Origin: Streptomyces sp. SN-593
GTDB taxonomy: Bacteria; Actinomycetota; Actinomycetes; Streptomycetales; Streptomycetaceae
DNA length: 64,000 nucleotides
Assembly (NCBI RefSeq): GCF_016756395.1
Contig: NZ_AP018365.1
Span: forward strand, 4,439,001-4,503,000
Reading direction: 5' to 3'
Part shown: piece after piece, positions 1 to 7,473 of the stretch
Position numbering within the stretch: position 1 is the first letter of the stretch
Layout of the letters: every line of letters begins with the position of its first letter
Made by a program: the position numbers and the translations under genes
Notes under the pieces: generated by a model
Databases searched by the model: none
What the model was told of the DNA's origin: nothing
What the model saw: only the letters and a program-made list of their open reading frames with translations

Positions 1-140
1 GCAGGCTGGCCTCGGGTGCCTCCATGGGACTCCTCCCGGCCCGTCGGGGTACCACCGCACGGTACGTGCCGATGCTGTGAGCCGGTTGTGCCGTCCGGCG
101 CGTGCTCGGGCGTCCGGGGGCCGGAGCCCGGGTGCTCGGT

Positions 141-160
141 GCCGGCGCTCGGGCGCCGGC
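141..160 (-). terminator. Hairpin after the MacAB-like operon
   Basis: An 8-bp perfect G+C stem (141-148 with 153-160) closes a TCGG loop. It lies 17 bases beyond the stop codon of the last gene of the minus-strand export operon, where a terminator is expected. There is no T tract, which is usual in high-GC actinobacteria. Bases 1-140 show no convincing gene. Confidence 0.5.
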
Positions 161-176
161 GTTCAGGTGACGGTGC

Positions 177-1073
177 TCAGTTGCCGGTGCCGGTGCCGTT
201 GCCCCCGGCCCCACCGCCGTTGCCCCCGCCGCCGAAGCCCCCGAACCCGCCGAAGCCCCCGAAGCCGCTGGTGCCGCCGCCCTCGGTGACGGTGGTCGCG
301 GTCACGTCGCCGTTGCTGCCCTTGGTGCCGAGGACGGTCACGCTCTGCCCCGCCTTGAGGTCGGAGACCTTCCCGTCCTTGGTCTCGCTGACCTTGGTGG
401 AGTCGCCCGTGGTGACCTTCACGATGTTGCCCTGGGCGTCGGTCACGTAGAGGGTCTTGCCGTCCACGAGCTTGACGGTGCCGACCGTCACGCCGTTCGC
501 CGCGGTGCCGGTGCCGCCGCCCGCGGTCGTACCGGTGCCCGCGGTGCCGCCGAACCGGCCGGCCGCGCCCCCGGTCCGGCCGGCCGCGCCGGTGCCGCCG
601 GCCGCGGTCGCGAAGCCGGAACGCCCGGCGGTGGTGCTCCCGTTGAGGTGGTGCTTCTCGACGAGGGCGCCGCCGGAGAACGCGGCCGCGGCCACGACGC
701 ACGCGGAGAGCACCAGGGTCAGCCACGGCAGCTTGCGGCGCGGCGGGGCGGCCAGCTCGGCGGAGACGTCACGGGCGTCCGGCGGCTCGGCGAGGATCTC
801 CTCGGGGCTCTCGCCGACGTACCCGGCGCCGGGGCCGTCGTCGGGGTAGGGCCCGTCGAGGCGCACACCGCCCGGGTACGGCTCCGCGCCGGGGGAGCCG
901 GGCACGGCGGCACCGGCGGACCCGTCGGGTCCCCCGTCCGGACCGGGCGCGGCGGATGCGGCCGGTCCGGCGGGTGCCTGCGAACTCCCGGTCTGCCGCG
1001 GCCCCTCCATGATCTCGATCCCACCGGCGGACCCGGCGTCCGCCTTGGCGAGCCCGGTGCGGCGTCGCGCCAT
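177..1073 (-). CDS. Membrane-anchored DUF5666-like protein
   Basis: 298 residues. About 110 disordered residues rich in Pro, Gly and acidic side chains are followed by one transmembrane helix near residues 120-145. The outside part starts with a Gly/Ala/Thr linker, continues with a small beta-rich domain (GTVKLVDGKTLYV ... VLGTKG) resembling DUF5666, and ends in a tail of GFGG repeats. The ATG at 1073 is chosen because AGGAAGAGGGG precedes it. The earlier ATG at 1124, which overlaps the permease stop as TGATG, would add codons such as AGG, AAA, TCA and AGA that do not fit the local usage. As last gene of the export operon it may be an accessory at the outer face of the membrane. The specific role is unknown. 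Confidence 0.75.
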   Translation of the reverse strand: MARRRTGLAKADAGSAGGIEIMEGPRQTGSSQAPAGPAASAAPGPDGGPDGSAGAAVPGSPGAEPYPGGVRLDGPYPDDGPGAGYVGESPEEILAEPPDARDVSAELAAPPRRKLPWLTLVLSACVVAAAAFSGGALVEKHHLNGSTTAGRSGFATAAGGTGAAGRTGGAAGRFGGTAGTGTTAGGGTGTAANGVTVGTVKLVDGKTLYVTDAQGNIVKVTTGDSTKVSETKDGKVSDLKAGQSVTVLGTKGSNGDVTATTVTEGGGTSGFGGFGGFGGFGGGGNGGGAGGNGTGTGN

Positions 1074-1123
1074 CTCGGCCCCTCTTCCTGATCCGGTGTT
1101 CCGGTTGTCTTTCCTGGTGAACA

Positions 1124-2338
1124 TCACTCGTGCCGCAGGGCCTCGATGGGCCGCAGGCCCGCCGCCCGGTTGGCCGGGTAGCTGCCGAAGAAGAGCCCGA
1201 TGGCCACCGCGATGGCGAAGGCGCCCCACACCGAGGCGGGGATGACCGCCGGTTTGATCCCGACGATGGTGAACCGCGAGCCGATCAGCCCGCCGACGAC
1301 CCCGAGCCCGCCGCCGATCAGCGACAGCAGCGTGGACTCGGCGAGGAACTGCCCGAGGATGACGCCCTTGGGCGCCCCGATCGCCTTGCGGATGCCGATC
1401 TCGCGGGTCCGCTCGGTGACCGTGACCAGCATGATGTTGGTGATGCCGATCCCGCCGACCAGCAGCGAGATGGCCGCGACCGCGCCGAGCAGCACCGTGA
1501 ACGTCTTGTTGGTGTCCGACTGGGTGCTCAGCAGCGACGCCTGGGTGCTCACCCGGAAGTCCAGCGCGTTGGCGTCGGTGATGCCGTGCGTGCCCATCAG
1601 GATCGTGGTGATCTCGTTCTGCGCGGGCGTGGTCGCGCCGGCGGACTTCGCCTCGACCAGGATCTGGCTGATCGGCCCGAAGCCGGTGAAGGCGTTCTGC
1701 ACGGTCGGCAGCGGCGCGATCACCGTGTCGTCCGGGTCCTGGAAGCCGGTACCGCCCTTGGTGGCCAGCTCGCCGACCACGGTGAACGGGGTGCCGCCGA
1801 TGACCAGCTTCTTGCCGATCGGGGAGGCGGTGCCGAACAGGTCGGTCGCCGTGGTGGAGCCGATCACGGCCACCTTGCGGGAGTTGAGCACGTCGTCGGC
1901 GCTGAAGTAGTCGCCCTTGTCGACCTTGCTGTTGGAGGTCTTGAAGTAGGCCGGGTAGGTGCCCACCACCTGCCCGACGGTGTGCGAGGTGCCGTCGTAG
2001 ACCGCGGACTGCGAGGTGGTGACCTCGGGCGCGACGGACTCGATGTCGGGGGCGTCGGCGGTGTTCGCGAGGGCGCGGGCGTCGTCCACCGTCAGCGGCT
2101 TGGTGCTGGTCGCGCCGGAGCCCGAGGAGCTGAAGCCGCCCCCGGAGGAGACGGTCAGCGAGTTGGTGCCGAGCTTCTCGATGGAGTCCTTGACCGACTG
2201 CGAGGAGCCGTTGCCGACGGCGAGCAGGATGATGACAGCGGCCACGCCGATCAGCACGCCGAGCATGGTCAGCGCGGAGCGCACCTTGTTCGCGGCGAGC
2301 CCGCCGACGGCGAACCGCAGGATCTCGAACGGGTTCAC
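1124..2338 (-). CDS. FtsX/MacB-type ABC transporter permease
   Basis: 404 residues with the layout of the MacB permease part. A first membrane helix near residues 18-42 (SALTMLGVLIGVAAVIILL) is followed by a large extracellular MacB_PCD-like domain of about 220 residues rich in Ser, Thr and Gly, then three helices near the end in an FtsX domain. The cytoplasmic motif REIGIRKAIGA between the last helices is diagnostic of FtsX/MacB permeases that couple mechanically to an ATPase. The GTG start overlaps the ATPase stop as GTGA, so the two are translationally coupled. In the actinobacterial version ATPase and permease are separate chains. The substrate cannot be read from sequence; peptides, lipids or antibiotics are typical for the family. 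Confidence 0.92.
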   Translation of the reverse strand: MNPFEILRFAVGGLAANKVRSALTMLGVLIGVAAVIILLAVGNGSSQSVKDSIEKLGTNSLTVSSGGGFSSSGSGATSTKPLTVDDARALANTADAPDIESVAPEVTTSQSAVYDGTSHTVGQVVGTYPAYFKTSNSKVDKGDYFSADDVLNSRKVAVIGSTTATDLFGTASPIGKKLVIGGTPFTVVGELATKGGTGFQDPDDTVIAPLPTVQNAFTGFGPISQILVEAKSAGATTPAQNEITTILMGTHGITDANALDFRVSTQASLLSTQSDTNKTFTVLLGAVAAISLLVGGIGITNIMLVTVTERTREIGIRKAIGAPKGVILGQFLAESTLLSLIGGGLGVVGGLIGSRFTIVGIKPAVIPASVWGAFAIAVAIGLFFGSYPANRAAGLRPIEALRHE

Positions 2339-3273
2339 CGGGCCGCACCCCCGCTCAGGGCGTGCGGGGCGGCGGCGGCGAACCGCGCGGGGTCGCTCAG
2401 CGCGGGCGGCGGCCCGTCCACGGGGGCCTGCCGCACGTCCTCCACGATCTGCCCGTCCACCAGCCGGATCACCCGCTTCGCGTGCCGGGCCACCTCGTCC
2501 TCGTGGGTGATCAGCACGACGGTGCGGCCGGAGGCGTTGAGCCGGTCGATGATGGCGAGCACATCCTCGGTGCTGTGGCTGTCCAGGTTGCCGGTCGGCT
2601 CGTCGGCGAGCAGCATCGCCGGTGCCGTGACCAGGGCGCGGGCCACCGCGACGCGCTGCTGCTGGCCGCCGGACAGCTCGTTGGGGCGGTGGTCGACGCG
2701 GTCGGCGAGGCCGACCAGACTGAGCGCGGCGAGCGCCCGGCGGCGCCGCTCGGCGGACTTCACCCCGGCATAGGCGAGGGGGAGTTCGACCTGGGCGAGG
2801 GCGGGGGTGCGCGGCACCAGGTTGAACGACTGGAAGACGAAGCCGATCTTGCGGTTGCGGACCAGCGAGAGCTGGTGCTCGTCCAGCCCGCCGACGTCGA
2901 TGCCGTCCAGCAGGTAGCGGCCGGAACTCGGCACGTCCAGGCAGCCGAGGATGTTCATCAGGGTGGACTTGCCGGAACCGGAGCTGCCCATCACCGCGAC
3001 CATGTCGCCCTGCTCGACCAGCAGGTCCACGCCGGGGCTGTGCCCGGTGACCGGGTCGGCGGGGCCGCCGAGCGCGCGGACGGCGGCGTCGCCGTGGCCG
3101 TACGTCTTCAGCAGCGCGCGCACGTCGATGACCGGGGCCGGACCCCAGGGCCCGCCGCCGCCCGCCCCGTCGGGGTCGGCGGCCGGGCCGGCGTCCTCGT
3201 CGCGGCGCGGCCGGCGCAGCCCGGACGCCGCGCCGGCCAGGCCGCCGAGCCGCTTGCCCAGGGCCTGCCTCAT
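2335..3273 (-). CDS. MacB/LolD-type ABC transporter ATPase
   Basis: 312 residues. Walker A is at about 96-104 (GSSGSGKST), the signature LSGGQQQR at about 198-206, and Walker B with the D-loop (LLADEPTGNLD) at about 217-228, followed by the switch histidine in LITHED. This is the subfamily that powers MacB and LolCDE permeases. Unusual features are a 45-residue disordered N-terminal extension and a short Gly/Pro insertion (residues 70-81) just before the domain's second strand. The ATG start overlaps the fusion-protein stop as ATGA, and its own stop overlaps the permease start, so subunit ratio is probably set by coupling. Confidence 0.93.
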   Translation of the reverse strand: MRQALGKRLGGLAGAASGLRRPRRDEDAGPAADPDGAGGGGPWGPAPVIDVRALLKTYGHGDAAVRALGGPADPVTGHSPGVDLLVEQGDMVAVMGSSGSGKSTLMNILGCLDVPSSGRYLLDGIDVGGLDEHQLSLVRNRKIGFVFQSFNLVPRTPALAQVELPLAYAGVKSAERRRRALAALSLVGLADRVDHRPNELSGGQQQRVAVARALVTAPAMLLADEPTGNLDSHSTEDVLAIIDRLNASGRTVVLITHEDEVARHAKRVIRLVDGQIVEDVRQAPVDGPPPALSDPARFAAAAPHALSGGAAR

Positions 3274-4661
3274 CCGCGGCCACCTCCGCCGCCGAAGCCA
3301 CCGGTGCGGAAGCCGCCGCCGGCGCCGCCCGCGGCGCCCAGCCGGTTCGCGCCGCCGGCTCCGGTCCCGCCGGGGAACGCGCCGCTCGGGAAGCCGCCGT
3401 TGCTGGAGGAGGCGACCTGCGGGATCTGCACCTGCTGGCCCTCCTTCAGACCGCTGGTGATCTGGTCGGTCGAGTCGCCCTCGACGCCCACCGTCACCGG
3501 GGTGCGGGTGGTGGAGCCGTCGGAGTTGACCACCAGGACCGTGCGGTTGGAGCCGGTGCCGGAGACCGCCGCGGTCGGCACGCTCAGCGCGTTCGTCGCC
3601 TGGCCGGTGGTCACCTGGATGCTCGCGCTCAGGCCGGTGCGCAGGTTCGACGTGTCGCTGGTGATGGTCAGGGTCGCCGCGTACTGCACCGCGCTGCCGC
3701 TGGAGCCGGAACCGCCGGAGCTGGAGCCGCTGCTGACCGGCAGCGAGCTGATCGACAGCACCTTGGCGTCCAGTACGGTGCCGGACTCGGCGTTGAGCGT
3801 GACGGTCGCGGTCTGGCCGGCCTTGATCTTCAGCGAGTCGGCCTCGGAGAAGTCCGCCTTCACCTGCATGCCCGAGGGGTTGGTGAGGACCACGAACCCG
3901 GTCGGCGTGGAGCCGGAGGAACCGGACGTCGAAGTGGACGAGCTGCTGGAGCCCGAGGAGCCCGAGGAGCCCGAACCCGACGAGCCGGAGCCGCTGCCGG
4001 AGCTGCCGCTGACGGTGTCGCCCTTCGCGCCGTCCACCGAGGCGACGGTGCCGCTCACCGACGCCGTCAGCACGCAGCCGTCCACCGCGCGCTGCGCGGC
4101 GTCCACGGCGTTCTGCGCCTGGGTCACCTGCGCCTCGGCGGAGGCGAGTTGCGCGGGGTCGACGGTCGGGGTGGCCGTCGGGGTGACGGACCCGCCGCGG
4201 CTGCCGGAGTCCGTACCGGAGTCGGAGGAGGACGTGCTCTCGCCCTCCTCCACCTTCGTCAGGCTCGCCTGGGCCGCGGTCAGCGACGCCTCGTCCTGCT
4301 GGAGTGTCTCCTTCGCCGCGGTCGGGTCGACCTTCGCCAGCACCTGGCCCTTCTTCACCGTGTCGCCCGGTTTGACGTCGACCTCGGTGAGGGTGCCGCC
4401 GGTGGTGAAGTTCAGCCCCGCGTCGCTCGGGGAGGAGAGCGAGCCGGAGCCGGAGACGGTGGCCGACACCGTGGCCGTGGTCACCGTCGCGGTCCGCGCG
4501 CCGGCCGCGTTCGAGGAATTCCCGCTGCCGTCGTCGTGCACCGCCGCGTAGGCACCGCCGGCGCCCGCGAGGACCACCACGCCGAGCACCGAGTTGATCA
4601 GGACGGCCCTGCGCCGCCGTGGGAGCACCTTCATGGCGCGCATCTTGGACGCCGACGCCAT
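3270..4661 (-). CDS. MacA/HlyD-like membrane fusion protein
   Basis: 463 residues. A basic N-terminus (RRRR) and a transmembrane anchor near residues 20-40 are followed by a lipoyl/barrel-sandwich half (VDVKPGDTVKKGQVLAKVD), a helical hairpin with coiled-coil character interrupted by low-complexity Ser/Gly/Thr, the returning barrel half, a beta-barrel domain and a Gly-rich tail. The order is that of periplasmic adaptor proteins, although Gram-positive bacteria lack an outer membrane, so it probably acts as an extracellular chaperone of the exporter. The ATG at 4661 is chosen for AGGGG four bases upstream; the open frame further upstream has atypical codons. First gene of a four-gene operon. 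Confidence 0.88.
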   Translation of the reverse strand: MASASKMRAMKVLPRRRRAVLINSVLGVVVLAGAGGAYAAVHDDGSGNSSNAAGARTATVTTATVSATVSGSGSLSSPSDAGLNFTTGGTLTEVDVKPGDTVKKGQVLAKVDPTAAKETLQQDEASLTAAQASLTKVEEGESTSSSDSGTDSGSRGGSVTPTATPTVDPAQLASAEAQVTQAQNAVDAAQRAVDGCVLTASVSGTVASVDGAKGDTVSGSSGSGSGSSGSGSSGSSGSSSSSTSTSGSSGSTPTGFVVLTNPSGMQVKADFSEADSLKIKAGQTATVTLNAESGTVLDAKVLSISSLPVSSGSSSGGSGSSGSAVQYAATLTITSDTSNLRTGLSASIQVTTGQATNALSVPTAAVSGTGSNRTVLVVNSDGSTTRTPVTVGVEGDSTDQITSGLKEGQQVQIPQVASSSNGGFPSGAFPGGTGAGGANRLGAAGGAGGGFRTGGFGGGGGRG

Positions 4662-5020
4662 TGAACCCCTGGGAGAAGCCTGGGAGTTCGCTGGGAACCC
4701 GGACGGCCGCCGGGGCCCGGCTGCCGTCCGGGAAACGGACGTGTCGCCCTCCATGGTGCGAAACGGCGGCTCGGGGGCGGCCGACGCGCCGTGGCGCTCC
4801 CCGGGAACTCACAGCTCGATCCCCGACAGTCCCCACCTGTATGCGGTTCAGTTCCACTGTCGCCCGCGTGCCACCGCGCCCCGTGCGTGCGCGCGAGCGG
4901 CGCCACGCGCGTACGACGGCCGGGCAGTTGGCGGCCATACGGCAACGCGCCGGGACTGTTCGCCGCCGGACCCGGTCCGGCGGCGGGAGGTCGCGGCCTT
5001 CTCCGAGGAGACCTGCGGAC
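4662..5020. other. Divergent control region of exporter and lipoprotein
   Basis: 359 bases with no gene. It holds the 11-bp repeat array at its left end and the start signals of both flanking genes. Around 4800-4860 the G+C content drops, and GGAAC motifs occur on both strands (for example 4803-4807), as in some ECF-sigma promoters. I cannot assign matching -10 elements with confidence. Confidence 0.5.
4669..4696 (-). promoter_or_regulatory. Three CTGGGA direct repeats at exact 11-bp spacing
   Basis: On the plus strand CTGGGA starts at 4669, 4680 and 4691; read toward the fusion-protein gene this is TCCCAG three times. The array lies 8-35 bases upstream of that gene's start. Direct repeats with 11-bp period on one helix face are the usual binding pattern of OmpR/PhoB-type response regulators, so this is a candidate operator of a two-component system. 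No such regulator gene lies in the window. Confidence 0.5.
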
Positions 5021-5698
5021 ATGAACTGGACCACCAGCCGGTCATCCCGGGCGCGCACCGCGGTGCGCGCCGGGGCGTTCGTCGCCGTGCTCGCCTCGGG
5101 CGCGCTCGTGCTGACCGCGTGCTCCTCCGGCGGTTCGTCGTCCTCCGACGCGAAGGCGTCGGCCTCCGCGGCCGCCTCCAGCAGCGGCGGCACCGGCGCC
5201 CAGGACATGAACGCCTACCGGCAGTGCCTGTCGCAGCACGGTGTCGACCTGCCCACGTTCAACCGGCCCTCGGGCGGCGCGCGGCCCAGCGGCCGCCCCT
5301 CCGGCTCGGGTCGGCCCAGCGGCCGTCCCAGCGGTGGGTACGGCGGCGGCTTCGGTGGCGGCTTCGGCGGGATCGGCGGGGCCTCGCCCGACGCGGCCAC
5401 CCAGAAGGCGCTCAAGGCGTGCGCCTCCCTGGCGCCGAAGTTCAACGGCGGCGGGCCGGGCGGCGGCAACGGCGGGGCCGACTCCAGCGCGATCCAGGCG
5501 TTCACCAGTTGCCTGAAGGACCACGGCGTCACCCTCCCCACCCCCTCGCCCGGCGCGAGCGCGTCCGCCGGCGGCGGCCGCGGGGGCTTCGGCGCCCTGC
5601 GCAACCTCGACACCGCCGACCCCAAGACGGCCAAGGCCTACGCCACCTGCAAGCCGCTCCTCCCCACCCGCCCCACGGCCTCCCCCACCGCCTCCTGA
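5021..5698 (+). CDS. Lipoprotein with duplicated Cys-HGV-LP motif
   Basis: 225 residues. A signal peptide ends in the lipobox LTAC (Cys34), so the protein is tethered outside the membrane. The mature part has two related units: residues 65-140 begin with C-L-x2-H-G-V-x-L-P (Cys69) and end with Cys134, and residues 160-215 begin with the same pattern (Cys164) and end with Cys210. A Gly/Arg/Pro/Ser-rich spacer separates them. The four mature cysteines could form disulfides or bind a metal. ATG 5021 follows GAGGAG at good distance. Divergent from the MacAB-like operon. I know of similar lipoproteins beside such exporters in actinobacteria, which suggests a substrate-handling or sensing partner; that role is inference. 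Confidence 0.8.
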   Translation: MNWTTSRSSRARTAVRAGAFVAVLASGALVLTACSSGGSSSSDAKASASAAASSSGGTGAQDMNAYRQCLSQHGVDLPTFNRPSGGARPSGRPSGSGRPSGRPSGGYGGGFGGGFGGIGGASPDAATQKALKACASLAPKFNGGGPGGGNGGADSSAIQAFTSCLKDHGVTLPTPSPGASASAGGGRGGFGALRNLDTADPKTAKAYATCKPLLPTRPTASPTAS

Positions 5699-5708
5699 CC
5701 CCGCCGCA

Positions 5709-5723
5709 CGGGCGCTTCGCCCG
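5709..5723 (+). terminator. Short hairpin after the lipoprotein gene
   Basis: CGGGCG pairs with CGCCCG around a CTT loop, ten bases after the stop codon. The position suits a terminator but the stem is only 6 bp. Confidence 0.35.
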
Positions 5724-5820
5724 GACGGCGGCGGCGCCGCGGAGGCGGTGGCCACCAGACGTGGCCAGGCGTCACCAGGCGAAGGACTCCGGGGCGGGCC
5801 CGGGGACGGGAAGCCGCGGA

Positions 5821-5855
5821 CGCGGGGCCGGGCGGACGAACCCGCCGGCCCCGCG
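5821..5855 (-). terminator. Hairpin after the DUF3618 gene
   Basis: An 11-bp perfect stem (5821-5831 with 5845-5855) with a 13-base loop lies just past the DUF3618 stop codon on the minus strand, between two convergent genes. Confidence 0.45.
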
Positions 5856-5868
5856 GGGCGGACCCGGC

Positions 5869-6306
5869 TCAGGTGATGTCGCCCCGGTGGACCCACACGA
5901 GGGTCGCGGCCGCCGCGGCCGAGACGGCCGCCGCCGCGAGCGCCGGGGCGCGGGTCCGTACGGTCGGGCCGGCGGGGACGACGGCCCCCGCGGGCTCCGC
6001 GGCCGGCGCGACGGCGCCCTCCGCACGGTGGGCGCCGGACCCCGCGGCGAGCGCGGCCTCCTGCGGCGTCGCCTCCGAGCCGCCCGGCAGCTTGGACCGT
6101 ACGCTGCTCGCCGCCTGGGCGGCCCGCGTCCGGGTCCGGTCCTCCGCCGCGCGCAGCCGCTCCGCGGTGTCCCGCGCCTTCGCCTTCGCCCGGGAGGAGA
6201 CGTCCACCTTGGCGGCGAGTTCCTCGACGGTCTGGCCCAGCGCCTCGCGCGTCTCGGCGATCTGCCGTTCGAGATCGGCGAGGTGGGGGTCGGTACGCGG
6301 CGTCAT
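5869..6306 (-). CDS. DUF3618 protein
   Basis: 145 residues. The N-terminal half matches DUF3618: LERQIAETREALGQTVEELAAKVDVSSRAK, an amphipathic helix followed by Lys/Arg/Ala-rich coiled coil. A low-complexity Ala/Pro region and a single membrane helix at the C-terminus (about 122-140) follow. Its ATG overlaps the stop of the holin-family gene as ATGA, so the pair is one translational unit. DUF3618 and holin-X proteins are regularly neighbours in actinobacteria and are thought to sit at the membrane. No enzymatic function is known. Confidence 0.85.
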   Translation of the reverse strand: MTPRTDPHLADLERQIAETREALGQTVEELAAKVDVSSRAKAKARDTAERLRAAEDRTRTRAAQAASSVRSKLPGGSEATPQEAALAAGSGAHRAEGAVAPAAEPAGAVVPAGPTVRTRAPALAAAAVSAAAAATLVWVHRGDIT

Positions 6307-6704
6307 CGTTTCGCCCTCTCCTTCAGGATCACCAGATCCTGGTGAACGCTGTCGACGGTCTCCTCCGGCACCGGCGGCACCGCCCGCTTGACCTGGCCGC
6401 GGCCGATCAGCGCCGCGACCCCGGCGACGAGCAGCAGCCCGCCCGCCACGATCAGCGCGGCGGCCCACAGCGGCAGCGGCATCGCGACCGCGGCGATCGC
6501 GGCCGTGACCAGCGCGGCGAGCGCGAAGAAGGCCATCAGCCCGGCGGCGCCGAACAGCCCGCCTCCGACCCCGGCCTTCTTGCCCTTCTGCGCCAGCTCG
6601 GCCTGGGCGAGCTTCAGCTCCTGTCTGACCAGCTCGGAGAGCTGCTCGGTGCCCTCCTTGACCAGCGTGCCCACGGACCTGGCGGACCCGTTCGCGTGCG
6701 TCAC
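6303..6704 (-). CDS. Holin-X / phage holin family (DUF1469-like) membrane protein
   Basis: 133 residues. An amphipathic N-terminal helix (VGTLVKEGTEQLSELVRQEL) matches the Phage_holin_3_6 family. Two long hydrophobic segments (about 50-78 and 83-108) and a charged C-terminal tail follow. The GTG at 6704 is preceded by GGAGGTGA six bases away, an ideal ribosome site, and is preferred to the GTG at 6713. Despite the family name these are chromosomal membrane proteins and nothing nearby is phage-like. Coupled to the DUF3618 gene by ATGA. Confidence 0.85.
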   Translation of the reverse strand: MTHANGSARSVGTLVKEGTEQLSELVRQELKLAQAELAQKGKKAGVGGGLFGAAGLMAFFALAALVTAAIAAVAMPLPLWAAALIVAGGLLLVAGVAALIGRGQVKRAVPPVPEETVDSVHQDLVILKERAKR

Positions 6705-7034
6705 GGCCTTCACCTCCGGCTCCAGGGGGTTCTCCTGCCGGGTTGCCCGGATACGCGGGCGGAAACCCCGCGGTGGAAAACCGGAGGGCGGGAATCCGGG
6801 GCGGGACCGAGCCCGGAGCCGGGCCCGGATCGCCCCGTGCCCGCGCCCGGACCGCCCTGCGCCCGCGCCCGGACCGCTGCGGCGCGCCCGCCGTACGAGG
6901 GCCCGTCCGCCCGTGCCGGCCCCCGCCGGACCGCCGGTGGGGCGCCACGGGGGCTTGTTTTGCGCGGCCGCGGGCGTACGCTCAGACGTGGGGGGCGAAT
7001 CGGGACAAAACGACGGACCGATCGAGGTGGGCAC
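6705..7034. other. Gene-free divergent spacer
   Basis: 330 bases between the holin-family gene and the small plus-strand gene. The left part is low-complexity and rich in CCCG/CGGG runs. The right part contains the candidate promoter at 6955-6982 and an AT-richer patch (GGGACAAAACGACGG, about 7002-7016). I see no coding signal. Confidence 0.5.
6955..6982 (+). promoter_or_regulatory. Candidate promoter for the mIHF-like gene
   Basis: TTGTTT (6955-6960), 16 bases, TACGCT (6977-6982). The -10 fits TANNNT and the -35 has the TTG core. It would give a leader of roughly 45 bases before the GAGGTGG ribosome site and ATG at 7035. Confidence 0.35.
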
Positions 7035-7343
7035 ATGGCGCTGTACGACTCCGAGACGACCCATCGACGGGCCCTCGTGCTGAGCGAGGTCGCCGCGGAG
7101 GGCGCGACCGGCCTGTCCCGCGTGCTGCGCCGGGCCTCGGCGGGAGACGAGGACGCGGCCGCGATCACCGTCTCCGCGCTCGTCCGCTCCGTGCGGCCGC
7201 TCACCGCGCTCGACACCCACCAGTTCCTGCGCCGCGCGCACATCGCCGAGGGCGATCTGGCCGGCGACCTCACCCCCGGCCAGCGCGTCGCCCTGGTCTC
7301 CCTCGTCGACCGCTTCTCCCACCTCCACCCGCCGACGCTGTAG
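7035..7343 (+). CDS. Small protein resembling a divergent mIHF (H2TH) protein
   Basis: 102 residues, preceded by GAGGTGG. I do not recognise it as a named family. By eye, the segment from about residue 33 (LSRVLRRASAGDEDAAAITV, then SALVRSV ... TPGQRVALVSLVDRF) follows the pattern of mycobacterial-type integration host factor: a helix, the SALL-like element, a helix ending in a short I-x-E loop, a G-x2-Q element and a last helix ending in Arg-Phe. The Gly-rich DNA-contacting turn of mIHF (PGVGKVRA) is replaced by RPLTALDT. It may be a nucleoid-associated relative that lost or changed DNA binding. Its promoter lies upstream and it is not in an operon. Confidence 0.6.
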   Translation: MALYDSETTHRRALVLSEVAAEGATGLSRVLRRASAGDEDAAAITVSALVRSVRPLTALDTHQFLRRAHIAEGDLAGDLTPGQRVALVSLVDRFSHLHPPTL

Positions 7344-7473
7344 GCCGTGCCCGGTCCGAGGCGTGGTCCCGCCCGGACCGCGGTTCCGCCCGCCGTTCGC
7401 CCGCCGCGCGGAAGCGGGGCGGGAGCGCGGCGGGAGCGGGCGGGCCGGGGCCCGCGGGACCACGTGTCGGCCG

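Noticed and set aside
1130..4551. Long open frames on the plus strand opposite the export operon
   Set aside because: They are shadows created by high G+C content. The minus-strand frames carry Walker motifs, a lipoyl domain and membrane helices; the plus-strand translations are Arg/Ala/Gly-rich with no recognisable domain.
6303..6704. Prophage remnant suggested by the holin-family protein
   Set aside because: Holin-X/DUF3618 pairs are normal chromosomal genes in actinobacteria; no phage structural, lysis or integrase gene is near.
7440..7455. Terminator between the mIHF-like gene and the azoreductase gene
   Set aside because: A 7-bp stem would need a 2-base loop, which is sterically strained. 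A longer alternative was not found.
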